Source: an uncultured Saprospiraceae bacterium (lineage in GTDB: Bacteria > Bacteroidota > Bacteroidia > Chitinophagales > Saprospiraceae). From it: a stretch of DNA of 15,185 nt. Below are positions 1 to 7,398 of this stretch, one piece after another. Position numbers and translations under genes: made by a program. Location of the stretch: assembly GCA_937967535.1 (NCBI GenBank), contig CALCMV010000309.1, positions 1 through 15,185 on the forward strand, given 5' to 3'. The notes beneath the pieces are model-generated. The model was given only the letters and a program-made list of their open reading frames with translations. It searched no databases and was not told where the DNA came from. How positions within the stretch are numbered: the first letter of the stretch is position 1; every line of letters starts with the position of its first letter.

Positions 1-1433
1 TGAATACCATCCGTACCTGCTGCTCTTTTCTCCTCAAAGTAATCACGATATTTATCATCCGCTTCTGTACCTGTATATTGGTCACCCGAAGATTTGAGGA
101 CGTGCTTAATCTCTGCAATCGCTACTACCGGCGCAATTCTCACGAAGATGAGGAACAAAGTAAAGAAGATACCAATAGTACCAACAAACAAACCTACCTC
201 AACCCAAGTCGGAGAATACAAACTCCAGCTTGAAGGCAAGTAATCACGGTGCAATGAAGTCACGATAATCACGAAACGCTCAAACCACATCCCGATATTG
301 ATAAAAATAGAAAGGATGAAGGTAAAAGTAATATTACGACGCAATTTCTTCGACCAGAAGAACTGCGGAGAAATCACATTACAAGTCATCATACCAAAGT
401 ACGACCACCAGTATGGACCGAGTGCGCGGTTGTAGAAAGCAAATTGCTCATATACATAACCTGAATACCAAGCGATAAACAACTCCGTCAGGTAAGCCAC
501 ACCGACAATCGACCCCGTGAGAACGATAATTTTATTCATCGACTCAATGTGTCCAACGGTGATATACTCTTCCAATCCCAGTACTTTTCGCGTGATAATC
601 ATCAGCGTGAGTACCATCGCAAAGCCAGAGAAAATCGCTCCTGCTACGAAGTAAGGCGGGAAGATAGTCGTGTGCCAACCCGGAATCACAGACGTGGCGA
701 AGTCAAAACTTACAATCGTGTGTACCGAAAGTACTAAGGGCGTAGCCAAACCTGCCAAAACGAGTGATAAGGACTCGTGGCGTTGCCAGTGCTTCGCTGC
801 ACCTGTCCAACCCATTGCGAGTACCGAATATACTTTCTTGCGAATACCTTTTGCACGGTCGCGTACCGTAGCGAAATCCGGCACCAATCCTGTGTACCAG
901 AACAAGAGCGAAACGGTAAAATAGGTACTAATCGCAAATACGTCCCAGAGTAGCGGCGAGTTGAAATTCACCCAAAGCGGACCGCGTGTATTCGGATATG
1001 GAAAGATGAAAAAGCCGAGCCACAATCGCCCCATGTGAATGAGCGGATACAAACCCGCACAAATCACCGCGAAAATCGTCATCGCCTCTGCCGCACGGTT
1101 GACCCCTGTACGCCATTTCTGTCTGAATAACAACAAGATAGCCGAAATCAAAGTACCTGCGTGACCAATACCAATCCACCAAACGAAGTTGGTAATATCC
1201 CAACCCCAACCGACGGTTCTATTCAAGTCCCACGTACCAATACCGACCCAGATGGTGTACACAATCATTGCGACACCAAAAGTTGCCGTAGCTGCCGAAA
1301 CCAAGAAGCCGATAACCCACGCAGGGCTCGGTGCCCGCTCGGTAGGCGCACAAATATCTTCGGTAATCTGGTGGTAGCTTTTTCTACCTTGCACTAACGG
1401 CTCCCGTACGGGAGATATGACCGGATGATGCAT
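1..1433 (-). CDS. actC: Alternative complex III subunit ActC, NrfD-type quinol-oxidising membrane protein (3' end missing)
   Basis: I translated this by hand; the frame is open from ATG at 1433 to the left edge, giving 477 codons. ActC is the large membrane subunit of ACIII and carries the quinol-binding site next to the Fe-S subunit. The N-terminus MHHPVISPVREPLVQGRKSY followed by HQITEDICAP is typical of ActC. About ten hydrophobic helices can be seen (roughly residues 38-62, 83-103, 115-140, 163-184, 225-247, 261-282, 301-325, 340-357, 368-392, 412-436). The family-type motifs GIGHAGTLISA (His91) and LLWDVFAIST (Asp164) are present; in NrfD/PsrC-like proteins such helix-bundle His and Asp residues line the quinol and proton path (family knowledge). 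The last visible residues (KYRDYFEEKRAAGTDGI) form the cytoplasmic tail, so only a few codons are probably missing. It lies 122 bp downstream of actB. No Shine-Dalgarno is seen; the context is an AT-rich AAAATATAGT-ATG. Confidence 0.95.
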   Translation of the reverse strand, partial: MHHPVISPVREPLVQGRKSYHQITEDICAPTERAPSPAWVIGFLVSAATATFGVAMIVYTIWVGIGTWDLNRTVGWGWDITNFVWWIGIGHAGTLISAILLLFRQKWRTGVNRAAEAMTIFAVICAGLYPLIHMGRLWLGFFIFPYPNTRGPLWVNFNSPLLWDVFAISTYFTVSLLFWYTGLVPDFATVRDRAKGIRKKVYSVLAMGWTGAAKHWQRHESLSLVLAGLATPLVLSVHTIVSFDFATSVIPGWHTTIFPPYFVAGAIFSGFAMVLTLMIITRKVLGLEEYITVGHIESMNKIIVLTGSIVGVAYLTELFIAWYSGYVYEQFAFYNRALGPYWWSYFGMMTCNVISPQFFWSKKLRRNITFTFILSIFINIGMWFERFVIIVTSLHRDYLPSSWSLYSPTWVEVGLFVGTIGIFFTLFLIFVRIAPVVAIAEIKHVLKSSGDQYTGTEADDKYRDYFEEKRAAGTDGI

Positions 1434-1469
1434 ACTATATTTTTATTTTACTTAAATTCTAATTTGAAT

Positions 1470-1541
1470 AATGTAAAATTTAAAAGGATTTCGCGCTTCG
1501 CGCAATTTCGTTTCACGTCCTACACTTTTACATTTTACATT
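1470..1541. repeat. Inverted repeat with nested hairpin in the actB-actC gap
   Basis: The arms 1470-1486 and 1525-1541 pair over 17 positions with one mismatch (AATGTAAAATTTAAAAG against the complement of CTTTTACATTTTACATT). The 38-nt interior holds a small CGCG-CTT-CGCG hairpin at about 1492-1502. The right arm is built of a period-7 unit (TTTTACA). The element fills most of the 122-bp gap and begins 15 nt downstream of the actB stop on the transcribed strand. There is no U-tract placed as in an intrinsic terminator. It could be a small mobile palindrome or an intra-operon mRNA structure; the function is unknown. Confidence 0.7.
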
Positions 1542-1555
1542 TAAAACTCACATTT

Positions 1556-4500
1556 CTAAGAAAAGTCTTCGTCACGGTTGGTCACTTTGGTCAAATACCC
1601 AACAGAAGCTCGCGTATTTACTTCCTCTAAAACGAAGTAATTACGTTTGTTTTTCCATTGCTCGTTGACTTCACTTTTCTTATCGTTGGTATCGCCAAAT
1701 ACAATCGCGCCTGTCGGACAAGCGGATTGACAAGCGACTTTTATATCGCCGTCTTTGAGTTGGCGAAGTTCGGTTTTGGCAGTCAATTTGGCTTCTTGGA
1801 TGCGTTGTACGCAGAAGCTACATTTTTCGATAACACCACGAGAACGCACCGTCACGTCAGGATTCAAGACCATGCGCGTGAGGTCGTCTGCCATGTACAT
1901 AATATCGTTGTCTTTACCGATTTTATTTTCATTATAACCAAACAAATCCGCTTGGTTGTAATCCAGCCAGTTGAAGCGGCGCACTTTGTACGGACAGTTG
2001 TTCGCACAGTAACGCGTACCGATACAACGGTTGTAAGTCATTTGATTGAGTCCTTCCGAACTGTGGTTGGTCGCAGCTACCGGACAAACGTTTTCGCAAG
2101 GCGCATTATCGCAATGCTGACACATCATCGGCTGATAGACCGTATTCGGATTCTCCGCATCCCCAAAGTAGTAGCGGTCAATACGCAACCAAGCCATCTC
2201 ATGCACACGACGCACCTCTCTCCTACCGACAACGGGAATGTTATTTTCTGCCATACACGCTACCGTACACGCACCGCAGCCCGTACAGGCATTGAGGTCA
2301 ATAGCCATGCCCCAGTGATGCCCTTGCTCGTAAGCTACATCCTTATATTCATCGTAAGGGTAAAGCGTTTGCTCATTGAGATGCTCAAAGTGGTGGCGTT
2401 TGTACAACAAGCCTTTCACTTTCACATCGCCATCGTGCGGGTCATCACCTATAAATTCTTTGAGTGTAGAAAGGTTGGTTTGGTTGATAACAGAACGCTC
2501 TGTCAACGAACCTTGAAAACCTTTGTAACCCAATACTTTTTCATCTACATTAATCTCTTCGCCCTCTTCAGTACCCATGCCTTTGATACCCATTGTATGG
2601 TGTAACTGCACACAGGCAAAATCTTTCTCACGTCCTTTCGCACCCGACAATTCGGCTACGCCGTCATATTGTGTATCCGTACCTTTTACGGTCAATGCCG
2701 GATAAAAATCTGCCCCGTAATCGCTTCCTGCACCCGCTTTGGTACGTCCCCAACCTAATTGAACGGTTGCGGTATTTTGCATTTGACCAAATTGGAGAAC
2801 GACAGGCAGGGTCATTTCTTTCCCGTTAACTTTGACCGTCACCAAGTCGCCGGTATCCAATGGCATCCCTTCATATCCACCAATGTATTTGTTGATTCCG
2901 TCAAATTTGACAGGAACACATAATACATTTTCCCAAACCATGCGTGTCACAGGGTCAGCCATTTCCAATAACCATGGATTGCCTGCATATTGCCCTGCGC
3001 CTATTGCGATGGATTCTTGTATGCTGATTTCGATACCGCCACTTCTCGGCTTAGTCAGATTGGAAATCGCAGCTCCGGCATCGCCTCCGAAAGATGCACT
3101 ACCACCGCCTTCACTTGGCATAGAAACTACACCGTCATGCACTGCACTATCCCAGAAATTTTGGAAACGTGCGAAGCCCGATGTTTTACCAAATAAATTG
3201 CTTTCCCATTGTTTTTTCAAAAACTCATAATAGGGCTGCTCTGCATCTGCGTCGAGTTCCGCACTTTCTGCCCAAGTCAAAAATGACTGTCCGGCAGGTC
3301 TTGTATTGAATAATGGTGAAATGGTGGGTTGAATCAAGGAGTATTGTCCGGCTTTTGGCTCGGCATCGCCCCATGATTCGAGATTGTGGTGGTCAGGACA
3401 AGCAAATTTGCATAGAGAAGTCGTCTCGTCCTCTGTTTGATTGAAAGACACTGTTAATGGTGTGCTTTCTAATTTTTTGGCGAATTTATCTGCATAAGGC
3501 AGGTCAAACGCAGGATTTGCATTTAGAATGAAAATCGCATCTGCTCTACCGCTATTGACGAAATTGTAAATGGCTTTATCGTCGCCTTGTCTTTGGTTGG
3601 AATGATTGGCAATATCAATGGTAGCACCATAATTTTTGAGTCTCGCGTTGATGGCATTCACCAATAATTGCTCATTCTTATCATTTGAACCACAAACTAC
3701 TAAGGAACTACCTTCGTTATTTGTCAGTTCTCTGGCAATTTTGGTAATCGCTGTTTTTATCTTATCATCCAAACCTCTGCCTGAACCACCTCCTATATCA
3801 AGTGCGCCGGCGAGTGCCGCAATAGCTGTACTGCGCTCCGACGGGCGAATCAATACACGATGGTCGGCATTGGAACCTGTGAGCGACATCCCACATTCAA
3901 ATTGATAGTGGCGAGACATTTTTGCACCGTCAATATCTTTGATGGTACGGTTTTTTGCATAATCTTTGGTGTATTCTATCGGCGAAATCCAAGTTCCCAA
4001 GAAGTCAGCATCAAAACTCACAATCACCTTCGCTTTGCTGAAATCGTAACTCGGAATCGCACGTTTGCCGAAACTCGCCTCATTCGCATCCAACATGGCA
4101 GATGCCGAAACGGGGTCGTACTGAATGAGTTGCGTATTCGGATATTTTACTTTGAATTGGTCAATCGAAGCCTTCAAAGTCGGACTCATCAGCGTGTTGC
4201 TGATAATGGCGATATTGGATGAAGGGCTTAATTTGGAAGCAATCGCCGCATCAATTTTTGCCCATTTATCATCACCTTCTTCAAAGGTAAGACCTGCCCC
4301 ACGAGGAGCTTTAATGCGATTGGTATCGTATAATGAAAGAACGGCAGCTTGGTCGCGGGCAGTGGTGCCACCTCCGGTCATACTCGACAAGGCGTTGCCC
4401 TCAATCTTAATCGGACGACCTTCACGAGTCTTGACCAAGACAGGCGTACAATCACCACCATTTAATAGAGTACTCGCGTAGTAATTTGCTACACCCGGCA

Positions 4501-4762
4501 CAATCGCATCCGGCTTGACAACGTAAGGTATCGCCTTTTTGACCGGAATCTCGCAACTTGATGCCACCGTAGCCGCACCAAGACTAAAACCGAGATATTT
4601 GAGGAAATCGCGACGGTTGGCAGAGGTAGATTTCAGGCTTTCCTCATTGGCGAGGGCATCTACCGGCTTTTGGTCAACAAATTCCTGTTGTTGTGTCTTT
4701 TTAAATTCCGCGTCATTGTTGATTTCATTGACGCTCGCCCAGACTTTATTTGCGTTATTCAT
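1556..4762 (-). CDS. actB: Alternative complex III subunit ActB, MoCo-like/iron-sulfur fusion with extended Tat signal
   Basis: 1068 residues; the large periplasmic electron-transfer subunit of ACIII, fusing a molybdopterin-oxidoreductase-like domain (about 71-790) with a four-cluster ferredoxin domain (about 818-1068). The N-terminus has the extended Tat form of this family: a W8...F20...EF28 preamble, then R50-R51-D-F-L-K and a hydrophobic stretch ending V-A-S-S-C70, which resembles a lipobox. Cluster cysteines are C826/829/832/836, C881/884/889/893, C913/919/923 (three only, CxxxxxCxxxCP) and C981/984 with C1011/1015. This complement suits three [4Fe-4S] and one [3Fe-4S] cluster; how many are really filled cannot be read from sequence. 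In known ACIII the MoCo-like domain carries no molybdenum cofactor (family knowledge). It sits between actA (218 bp upstream) and actC (122 bp downstream). A large palindrome ends 14 nt before the start codon, and no strong ribosome binding site is visible. Confidence 0.97.
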   Translation of the reverse strand: MNNANKVWASVNEINNDAEFKKTQQQEFVDQKPVDALANEESLKSTSANRRDFLKYLGFSLGAATVASSCEIPVKKAIPYVVKPDAIVPGVANYYASTLLNGGDCTPVLVKTREGRPIKIEGNALSSMTGGGTTARDQAAVLSLYDTNRIKAPRGAGLTFEEGDDKWAKIDAAIASKLSPSSNIAIISNTLMSPTLKASIDQFKVKYPNTQLIQYDPVSASAMLDANEASFGKRAIPSYDFSKAKVIVSFDADFLGTWISPIEYTKDYAKNRTIKDIDGAKMSRHYQFECGMSLTGSNADHRVLIRPSERSTAIAALAGALDIGGGSGRGLDDKIKTAITKIARELTNNEGSSLVVCGSNDKNEQLLVNAINARLKNYGATIDIANHSNQRQGDDKAIYNFVNSGRADAIFILNANPAFDLPYADKFAKKLESTPLTVSFNQTEDETTSLCKFACPDHHNLESWGDAEPKAGQYSLIQPTISPLFNTRPAGQSFLTWAESAELDADAEQPYYEFLKKQWESNLFGKTSGFARFQNFWDSAVHDGVVSMPSEGGGSASFGGDAGAAISNLTKPRSGGIEISIQESIAIGAGQYAGNPWLLEMADPVTRMVWENVLCVPVKFDGINKYIGGYEGMPLDTGDLVTVKVNGKEMTLPVVLQFGQMQNTATVQLGWGRTKAGAGSDYGADFYPALTVKGTDTQYDGVAELSGAKGREKDFACVQLHHTMGIKGMGTEEGEEINVDEKVLGYKGFQGSLTERSVINQTNLSTLKEFIGDDPHDGDVKVKGLLYKRHHFEHLNEQTLYPYDEYKDVAYEQGHHWGMAIDLNACTGCGACTVACMAENNIPVVGRREVRRVHEMAWLRIDRYYFGDAENPNTVYQPMMCQHCDNAPCENVCPVAATNHSSEGLNQMTYNRCIGTRYCANNCPYKVRRFNWLDYNQADLFGYNENKIGKDNDIMYMADDLTRMVLNPDVTVRSRGVIEKCSFCVQRIQEAKLTAKTELRQLKDGDIKVACQSACPTGAIVFGDTNDKKSEVNEQWKNKRNYFVLEEVNTRASVGYLTKVTNRDEDFS

Positions 4763-4776
4763 TGAAAAATATCTTT

Positions 4777-4837
4777 CGTAACACAGACATTCCTGTCTGT
4801 GATTTCGCGTGGCACAGACAAGAATGTCTGTGTTACG
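4777..4837. repeat. Compound palindrome, copy 1, in the actA-actB gap
   Basis: The left arm 4777-4801 and right arm 4813-4837 are reverse complements over 25 bp with one mismatch (CGTAACACAGACATTCC... against ...AGAATGTCTGTGTTACG). Each arm is itself a hairpin: CACAGACA, a 4-nt loop (TTCC or AGAA), then TGTCTGTG. The DNA or RNA can therefore form either one long hairpin with an 11-nt loop or two short ones. It is a REP-like intergenic element. On the transcribed strand it ends 14 nt before the actB start codon. Confidence 0.88.
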
Positions 4838-4881
4838 TTTTTTGGAGAAATTTATATTAAATCAAAAACTTAATTTTCTTT

Positions 4882-4943
4882 CGTAACACAGACATTCCTG
4901 TCTGTGGGTTTGGGGCAGCACAGACAGGAATGTCTGTTTTACG
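4882..4943. repeat. Compound palindrome, copy 2, in the actA-actB gap
   Basis: Second copy of the element at 4777-4837. The left arm 4882-4906 is identical to that of copy 1, and the right arm 4919-4943 differs from perfect complementarity only in TGTCTGTTTTACG against TGTCTGTGTTACG. The loops of the nested hairpins are TTCC and GGAA. A different 12-nt centre (GGTTTGGGGCAG) separates the arms. The spacer between the two copies (4838-4881) is AT-rich and shows no pairing that I can see. Confidence 0.88.
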
Positions 4944-4960
4944 TTGCTTGTAGTACGTGC

Positions 4961-4973
4961 AGGCTGGAAGCCT
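4961..4973. repeat. Small REP-like hairpin AGGCT-GGA-AGCCT just after actA
   Basis: A 5-bp perfect stem with a 3-nt loop, seven bases from the actA stop codon. The surrounding GTAGTACGTGC...ATATTAC has the same outer layout (GTA-type ends, a palindromic core, a GGA/TTCC centre) as the two larger palindromes upstream of actB. It looks like a related or degenerate member of the same class of element. Confidence 0.55.
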
Positions 4974-4980
4974 ATATTAC

Positions 4981-6354
4981 TTAATAGTGGCACTTCTGAC
5001 ACTCCAATCCGCCGATGTCTTCTACGGTGACTTTATCCATTTTGCCGGATTTGAGGTCTTCGTGGTATTTCTCGAATGAATCGTAGTATGGATTGTCGGC
5101 AAATTGGACTTCTGTTTGGCGGTGACAATTTACACACCAGCCCATTGAGAGTGGAGCGTATTGTTTCATCACTTCCATTTCTTCTACTGCACCATGACAG
5201 GTTTGACATTCTACGCCACCTGCTACTACGTGTTGTTGGTGATTGAAGTAAGCGTGGTCGGGTAGGTTGTGGATGCGTACCCACTCCATGTCTTTGCCTA
5301 CGTATTCTTTGACTTCATCAAATTGCTCGGCAGCAATGTCTTCTCTTACCTCTACCTTATTACCATCTTTATCTAAATATTCTGCTGCAAGCCATGCTTC
5401 CATGTGTTTCATTAGCGTGTCTTGAGGTGTATTTTCTTCGTAGTATGCACCTGTAGCCGGATTGAAGCCGGATGCTGCGTAAATCTTAGCGATTTCGGCT
5501 TTGCCATAAGTTGGTCCGTTGAGGATGGCTTTGTGGCAATTCATACAGGTATTGACGGCAGGAATGACGGCGTGCTTACTACGACGCGCTCCGTCGTGGC
5601 AATATTGGCAATCAATTTTGTTGATACCTGCGTGTGTAGCGTGTGAGAATTTGATAGGCTGTGTCGGTGCGTATTCTTGCTGACGACCTAAGTTGATGGC
5701 ATTATTTACTGTGGTAAATCCACCGAGTACGACTGCTGCGAAGATGGCAAGACTGACAATATTTCTACTGGTCAATGTCTCCAATAAAGTCTGACGCTGT
5801 GTAGCACGTCCGGCTTTGACCTCTGCCATATGGTTGAGGTTGGAAGTGATACGTACTAGTACGAGTGCAAGTAAAGCAAGGATGCCGAAAAGGAGGGCGT
5901 AGAGCCAGTTGAAGCCTTTTTCTTCTTTAGTAGCTGATGTAGTTGCTATATCACCAGTTACGCAAGGTGGCTCTGCACAACCATCTGTGTACATATTATT
6001 AATGTACAACAGGATGTCGTCGATATTTTCATTGGTGAGTTCGGGGAAGGCTTGCATGACACTCGGATCCCAATCAATCATTTTCACCGCATAGGCATCG
6101 CCCGTAGCTGCTGCTGCTTGCGTGTTACGCACCCATGTGTAGAGCAATTCTTCTTTGCCTTCCCAACGCTCCTGTACTCCACCTAGCGCGGGTCCGGTCA
6201 TGTCTGCCTTCATGTTCTTCATGTGGCAGGACTGACAATTAGCTTTGAAAAGTGTCTGACCATTGTTCGGGTTTGGTGCTGCAAATGCAAGCATCGAACA
6301 AAAGAGTAAGACGAATGTTAGTGTATATTTTATATTAAATCGCTCGTATGTCAT
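4981..6354 (-). CDS. actA: Alternative complex III subunit ActA, six-haem cytochrome c (monohaem domain fused to pentahaem domain)
   Basis: 457 residues, exported and membrane-anchored. The order is: signal peptide (about 1-26, ending MLAFAA); monohaem cytochrome c domain with C40-Q-S-C43-H44 and a likely distal Met100 in MQAFPELTNENIDD; two hydrophobic segments (about 150-169 and 198-218); then a multihaem domain with C249QYCH, C270MNCH, C383QTCH, C407VNCH and C452QKCH. The protein ends one residue after the last motif. Five haems match the classic ActA; the N-terminal monohaem domain adds a sixth. As far as I recall this fusion is usual in Bacteroidota ACIII operons. The subunit takes electrons from the ActB clusters and delivers them to a periplasmic or oxidase-bound cytochrome. 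It is the first act gene here, with no act gene upstream. An alternative start cannot be excluded, but this ATG places the signal peptide correctly. Confidence 0.96.
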   Translation of the reverse strand: MTYERFNIKYTLTFVLLFCSMLAFAAPNPNNGQTLFKANCQSCHMKNMKADMTGPALGGVQERWEGKEELLYTWVRNTQAAAATGDAYAVKMIDWDPSVMQAFPELTNENIDDILLYINNMYTDGCAEPPCVTGDIATTSATKEEKGFNWLYALLFGILALLALVLVRITSNLNHMAEVKAGRATQRQTLLETLTSRNIVSLAIFAAVVLGGFTTVNNAINLGRQQEYAPTQPIKFSHATHAGINKIDCQYCHDGARRSKHAVIPAVNTCMNCHKAILNGPTYGKAEIAKIYAASGFNPATGAYYEENTPQDTLMKHMEAWLAAEYLDKDGNKVEVREDIAAEQFDEVKEYVGKDMEWVRIHNLPDHAYFNHQQHVVAGGVECQTCHGAVEEMEVMKQYAPLSMGWCVNCHRQTEVQFADNPYYDSFEKYHEDLKSGKMDKVTVEDIGGLECQKCHY

Positions 6355-6366
6355 CGTAACTTTCTT

Positions 6367-6400
6367 AATGAGTGAATGAGTGAATTTTGAATGAGTGAAT
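6367..6400. repeat. GAATGAGT-type short tandem repeat next to the actA start
   Basis: The tract AATGAGTGAATGAGTGAAT, then TTT, then GAATGAGTGAAT has an 8-bp period (GAATGAGT). It lies 13-46 nt upstream of the actA start codon, so on the transcribed strand it is in the 5' leader. A sister tract in the same orientation lies at 6723-6761. Confidence 0.8.
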
Positions 6401-6546
6401 AATTGGAAGTGACATTATTCATATTGTCTAATTCACTTTCATTGTCGTAACGTTGTCAATTTTGCTGCAAAAATACTATTCAAAAGTATTTTTAACAATC
6501 CATAAACACTATTGAAATGTATTTAGATTCTTTCTAAATAAATGTG

Positions 6547-6567
6547 ATGTTAAGTTTTTATTAACAT
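6547..6567. promoter_or_regulatory. Candidate operator or leader hairpin upstream of actA
   Basis: ATGTTAA and TTAACAT form a perfect 7-bp inverted repeat around a 7-nt T-rich centre. On the minus strand it lies 19-39 nt downstream of the candidate -7 element, at or just after the expected start of transcription. It could bind a dimeric regulator or fold in the leader RNA. In such AT-rich DNA a chance origin is quite possible. Confidence 0.3.
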
Positions 6568-6585
6568 TTCGCAATGAAATTTTTG

Positions 6586-6619
6586 CAAATATAATAATTA
6601 CCAAATTTTTATTTGCAAA
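6586..6619 (-). promoter_or_regulatory. Candidate Bacteroidota-type promoter for the act operon
   Basis: Read on the minus strand, TTTG (6619-6616) is followed after 22 nt by TATATTTG (6593-6586), which matches the -33 TTG/TTTG and -7 TAnnTTTG elements known for Bacteroidota within the tolerated spacing (about 17-23 nt). It would give a leader of roughly 220 nt before actA. A second -7-like sequence, TACTTTTG at 6488-6481, has no matching -33 element. Confidence 0.4.
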
Positions 6620-6722
6620 TTTAATATGAATACGTAGCGAATTAGGCAAAAAAACATATCTCAATATTGGCTTTTACGGTAAAAAATCTCAATTGATTCA
6701 AAAAATATTGAAAATTTGTTTG

Positions 6723-6761
6723 GAATGAATGAGTGAATGAATTTTGAATGAATGAATGAAT
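6723..6761. repeat. GAATGAGT/GAAT short tandem repeat next to the flavin reductase start
   Basis: GAATGAATGAGTGAATGAAT, then TTTGAATGAATGAATGAAT, ending 22 nt before the ATG of the flavin reductase. It shares the layout of the tract at 6367-6400 (GAATGAGTGAAT...ATTTTGAATGA...) in the same strand orientation, with 4-bp slippage differences. Confidence 0.75.
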
Positions 6762-6783
6762 CACCTTATTATTATAAAAAATT

Positions 6784-7398
6784 ATGCATTTAACAAAATC
6801 AGATATTGAAGGATTCGACAAAGTGAGAAGGTTGAATATGGTTAATTCGGTGACGGGTATTAAGCCCGCCAATTTAATCGGTACAAGCTCTCCCCCACCC
6901 AATAGTACAAATTTAGCGATATTTAGTTCGGTGGTACATTTGGGGAGCAATCCTGCCTTGATGGGTTTTATTATCAGACCTGTGGGTGAGGTGCCGCGCC
7001 ATACGTATGAGAATATTTTGGCAAGGGGTGTTTATACGATAAATGCGGTGCCGCAAGGTATGGTTGAGTCGGCACACCGTACCTCGGCTAAGTACGACCG
7101 GAGTACTTCGGAGTTTGCGGAATGTGGTTTTACAGAGGAATACTTGGAGGGATTTGCTGCGCCGTTTGTGAAGGAGAGTCCGCTTAAATTGGGGATGAAA
7201 TATGTGGAGACGATTCCTATACCTATTAATGGTACTGCTTTGGTGATTGGTGCAATTGAGCATTTGATTGTTGCGGACGAGGCAGTTGCAGAGAATGGTT
7301 ATATCAACCTTGAAGCCTTGAATTTGGCGGGAATTTCGGGTTTGAATTGTTATTATTCGTTGGGGAAGATTGGGGAGTTTCCTTATGCGAGGGTTTAA
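6784..7398 (+). CDS. Flavin reductase-like protein, FMN-binding split barrel
   Basis: 204 residues, the expected size for a single-domain flavin reductase-like protein. Family features are: an N-terminal strand with VNSVTGIKPANLIGT (about 20-34); the flavin-site segment TNLAIFSSVVHLGSNPALMGFIIRP (about 42-66); RHTYENILARGVYTINAV (about 72-89), matching the usual dTyeNI...g.ftiN motif; ESAHRTSAKYDRSTSEFAECG (the A...SEF motif); and the C-terminal SLGKIGEFPYARV. Such proteins bind FMN, usually as cytoplasmic dimers, and reduce or use free flavin; the substrate cannot be told. There is no signal peptide. It is divergent from actA and convergent with the giant surface protein, from which a strong terminator separates it. 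No Shine-Dalgarno; the leader is AT-rich. A functional link with ACIII is not shown. Confidence 0.88.
   Translation: MHLTKSDIEGFDKVRRLNMVNSVTGIKPANLIGTSSPPPNSTNLAIFSSVVHLGSNPALMGFIIRPVGEVPRHTYENILARGVYTINAVPQGMVESAHRTSAKYDRSTSEFAECGFTEEYLEGFAAPFVKESPLKLGMKYVETIPIPINGTALVIGAIEHLIVADEAVAENGYINLEALNLAGISGLNCYYSLGKIGEFPYARV

Larger units (their letters stand above)
6355..6783. other. Divergent AT-rich intergenic region between actA and the flavin reductase gene
   Basis: 429 bp without a convincing gene. It holds a promoter candidate for the act operon (6586-6619), a 7-bp inverted repeat (6547-6567), two copies of TTTGCAAAT (6582-6590 and 6612-6620) and two short tandem-repeat tracts (6367-6400 and 6723-6761). 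A minus-strand open frame running from the flavin reductase gene into this region (6642-6950) overlaps that gene in antisense and resembles no protein I know. I could not find a good TAnnTTTG promoter for the flavin reductase on the plus strand. Confidence 0.8.

Noticed and set aside
1470..1541. Intrinsic terminator between actB and actC
   Set aside because: The outer stem is AT-rich and the loop is long, with no GC-rich stem followed directly by a U-tract; termination inside the act operon would also be unexpected.
1658..2605. A 315-codon open frame on the plus strand inside actB
   Set aside because: It is fully antisense to the highly conserved iron-sulfur region of ActB, and its translation has no recognisable domain; it arises from the codon pattern of the real gene.
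6481..6488. TACTTTTG on the minus strand as the act promoter -7 element
   Set aside because: It fits TAnnTTTG, but there is no TTG at a suitable distance upstream; the site at 6586-6619 fits better.
6642..6950. A 102-codon minus-strand frame upstream of actA
   Set aside because: It overlaps the start of the flavin reductase gene in antisense, runs through low-complexity tandem repeats and shows no protein features that would support it.
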